6,665 nt of DNA from NCBI GenBank assembly GCA_021825785.1, contig JAKAGP010000106.1, positions 1 through 6,665 of the forward strand, written 5' to 3'. Shown piece by piece: positions 4,772 through 6,665 of the stretch (position 1 is the stretch's first letter; the number at the start of each line of letters is the position of its first letter). The position numbers and the translations under genes were made by a program. Below the pieces are notes generated by a model that had not been told where the DNA came from, made no database searches, and saw only the letters and a program-made list of their open reading frames with translations. The DNA is from Nitrospirota bacterium (GTDB lineage: Bacteria > Nitrospirota > Thermodesulfovibrionia > Thermodesulfovibrionales > JdFR-88).

Positions 4772-6665
4772 TTTCAGCCTCCTGGAAGATGCTCTTTAGC
4801 CGGTTTATGCCGTCCGCGATGTTGGCCTTCCTGCCTTCCAACTCCTGGCACTTGGCCTTCTCCTTCTCCACGACCTGTTGAGGGGCCCTTTTCATAAAGT
4901 CCTGGTCCATCAGCTTCCTGAGGCAAAAAGAAAGCTCCTCGTCCGTTTTGCGGAGCTCCTTTCCCAGTCTTTCCAGCTCAGCCTTCACGTCAACAAGCCC
5001 CTCCACCGGGACATAAACCTCAAGCCTGGACATTACGTTCACAGCCGCCTTTTGCGGCGCGGACGAAAGACCCTTCTCAACCATTATACTATCTGCCCCG
5101 GCAAGACGCTTTATATATGAAAGATGGCCCAGAACCGTTTGGGCCGTCTCCTCCGAACCGGCGTTCACAAGGACCTTGACCCTCGTGCCAGGCTGCACGT
5201 TAAGCTCGCCCCTGATATTCCTCACCCCGGATATGGCCTCTATCACCGCCTCCATCCGCTCCTCGGCTTCCGGGTCCCGCGGTAGACCGGAAGGGTAAGC
5301 TGCGGTCATGATGCTTTCCACGCTTTTTCCAGGACAATCCCTGAAGGCCTCGGGTAGCGTCTGCCATATCTCCTCCGTAACGAACGGCATGAAGGGGTGA
5401 AGCAGCTTTAGAACGCCGTCAAGCGTGTAAAGCAGGCTCCAGCGAACGCCCGGGGCCTGCTCCTCATCTTCCAGACCCGTCTTGGCCAGTTCAATGTACC
5501 AGTCGCAGAACTCACGCCACAGGAACTGATACGCCCTGTTTGCAGCGTCGTTGAAACGGAATTCCTCCAAGGCGCTGTTTATCTCTTCGGAGGCATTGGC
5601 CAGTCTGCTCAATATCCAGAGGCTTGGCAGGTCCCGGACATGCTCCCTTCCGGCGGCAACCGCCCTGTCCTCCGTATTCAACGAGATGAACTTGGCCGCG
5701 TTCCAGAGCTTGTTGATGAAATGCCTGTAGCCCTTCACCCGCTCTTCGGAGAATTTGATGTCCCTGCCCTGAGCGGCAAAAGCTGCCAGTGTGAACCTGA
5801 AGGCGTCCGCGCCGTATTTGTCCACTATCAAAAGCGGGTCAATCACGTTGCCTTTGGACTTACTCATCTTCTGCCCATCCTCATCGCGCACAAGGGCATG
5901 TATATATACGTTCCTGAAGGGCACATCGTCCATGAATTTAAGTCCCATCATTATCATCCTTGCGACCCAGAAAAACAGGATGTCGAAGGCCGTCACCAAT
6001 GCGTCCGTGGGATAAAAAGCCCTCATGTCTTCAGGCATCTGCGGCCATCCCAGCGTGGAGAAAGGCCATAGCGCGGAGGAAAACCAGGTGTCCAGAACGT
6101 CAGGGTCCTGCTTGAGCTCCGTGCTTTGGCAGCGCGGGCATTTCTCCGGCGTTTCCATGGAGGCGATGGTTTGCCCGCAACCGCAATACCATACAGGTAT
6201 ACGATGCCCCCACCATATCTGCCTGGAAATGCACCAGTCCTTTATGTTTTCCATCCAGGAGAAATAGCTGTTCTCCCATCCCTCAGGTATTATCCTCACC
6301 CTTCTCTCGCGCACCGCTTTTATGGCCTCGCGCGCCAAGGGGTCTATTTTTACGTACCATTGCGGAGTGGCAAGCGGCTCTATCACCGTTTTGCACCTGT
6401 AGCAGTGCCCTATCGAATGGCCGTACTTCTCCTCTTTTTCAATGAGTCCCTGTGTCCTCAAGTCCTCCACCACAAGCCTTCTGCATTCATAGCGGTCGAG
6501 CCCGGCATACCTTGGCCCTGCCTGGCCGGTCATCTTCCCGTCAGCCCCGATAACTGTCATGGACGGAAGGGCGGGGTTTTGCCTCTTTGCTATCTCCTCG
6601 TCATTGAAATCGTGGGCAGGGGTCACCTTTACCGCCCCCGTCCCGAACTCCATCTCCACGGCCGT
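4764..6665 (-). CDS. valS: Valyl-tRNA synthetase, C-terminal part
   Basis: ValS charges tRNA(Val) with valine in the cytoplasm and edits misactivated threonine. The frame is open from the right edge to the TGA at 4766-4764, with about 633 codons visible of a protein usually near 880-950 residues. The start and the HIGH motif are outside the window. The visible part begins in the editing (CP1) domain with VEMEFGTGAVKVTPAHDFND and continues into WYCGCGQ and CPRCQS, a four-cysteine, zinc-knuckle-like insert. It then has DPDVLDTWFSSALWPFS and the catalytic-loop motif KMSKSKGNV (KMSKS at 5870-5856). The anticodon-binding helical domain follows, and the last 65 or so residues are the charged coiled-coil tRNA arm characteristic of ValS. 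The FGTGAVKVTPAHD and DVLDTWFSS motifs with the coiled-coil arm separate it from IleS and LeuS. It ends in an 8-nt overlap with the next gene. No defects are seen. Confidence 0.97.
   Translation of the reverse strand, partial: TAVEMEFGTGAVKVTPAHDFNDEEIAKRQNPALPSMTVIGADGKMTGQAGPRYAGLDRYECRRLVVEDLRTQGLIEKEEKYGHSIGHCYRCKTVIEPLATPQWYVKIDPLAREAIKAVRERRVRIIPEGWENSYFSWMENIKDWCISRQIWWGHRIPVWYCGCGQTIASMETPEKCPRCQSTELKQDPDVLDTWFSSALWPFSTLGWPQMPEDMRAFYPTDALVTAFDILFFWVARMIMMGLKFMDDVPFRNVYIHALVRDEDGQKMSKSKGNVIDPLLIVDKYGADAFRFTLAAFAAQGRDIKFSEERVKGYRHFINKLWNAAKFISLNTEDRAVAAGREHVRDLPSLWILSRLANASEEINSALEEFRFNDAANRAYQFLWREFCDWYIELAKTGLEDEEQAPGVRWSLLYTLDGVLKLLHPFMPFVTEEIWQTLPEAFRDCPGKSVESIMTAAYPSGLPRDPEAEERMEAVIEAISGVRNIRGELNVQPGTRVKVLVNAGSEETAQTVLGHLSYIKRLAGADSIMVEKGLSSAPQKAAVNVMSRLEVYVPVEGLVDVKAELERLGKELRKTDEELSFCLRKLMDQDFMKRAPQQVVEKEKAKCQELEGRKANIADGINRLKSIFQEAEND
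4778..4783 (-). promoter_or_regulatory. Strong Shine-Dalgarno inside the 3' end of valS
   Basis: AGGAGG on the minus strand lies 6 nt before the ATG at 4771 and within the last codons of valS. This decides the start of the downstream gene and supports independent ribosome loading or coupling by termination and restart at the ATGACTGA overlap. Confidence 0.8.

Overview
This 6.7 kb window looks like ordinary chromosome from a moderately GC-rich, Gram-negative-type bacterium. It carries a secreted single-haem cytochrome c, a membrane-bound cyclic-di-GMP signalling protein and indirect Asn/Gln-tRNA amidation (GatB). Frequent AGG and ATA codons and the mix of genes would suit Nitrospirota or the former Deltaproteobacteria. 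That placement is an impression from gene content and has not been tested. I see no phage, transposase, CRISPR array, tRNA or rRNA.

Layout. The left edge holds the 3' half of gatB (+), followed by a 153 bp gap with a weak A/T-tract hairpin. A well-formed extended -10 promoter then leads into a small class I cytochrome c gene (+, 884-1204). Between the cytochrome gene and the convergent GGDEF-EAL gene lie 243 bp without a protein gene. This gap contains a roughly 94-nt imperfect hairpin (1255-1348), a + strand intrinsic terminator (1373-1403) and the minus-strand terminator of the GGDEF-EAL gene, which overlaps its stop codon (1434-1458). The GGDEF-EAL gene occupies 1448-3154 (-). A 210 bp gap (3155-3364) follows, with a set of hairpins ending in a T-run on the + strand, so it could be a small RNA or a riboregulator-like element. 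The right half is a minus-strand cluster read from the right edge leftward: valS (3' two-thirds or so), an unrecognised beta-helix-like protein with a C-terminal membrane anchor, and nadC.

How the genes relate. valS and the unknown gene overlap by 8 nt (ATGACTGA) and a strong Shine-Dalgarno lies inside the end of valS, so they are very likely cotranscribed and translationally coupled. nadC follows on the same strand. Its start lies in a degenerate tandem repeat of about 27-28 bp that duplicates the ribosome-binding/start region. The protein-coding content is largely housekeeping (translation fidelity, aminoacylation, NAD synthesis) plus one electron carrier and one signalling protein.

I found no clear new multi-gene system. 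The items most worth a second look are the two structured non-coding elements, the repeat at the nadC start, and the uncharacterised beta-helix protein.
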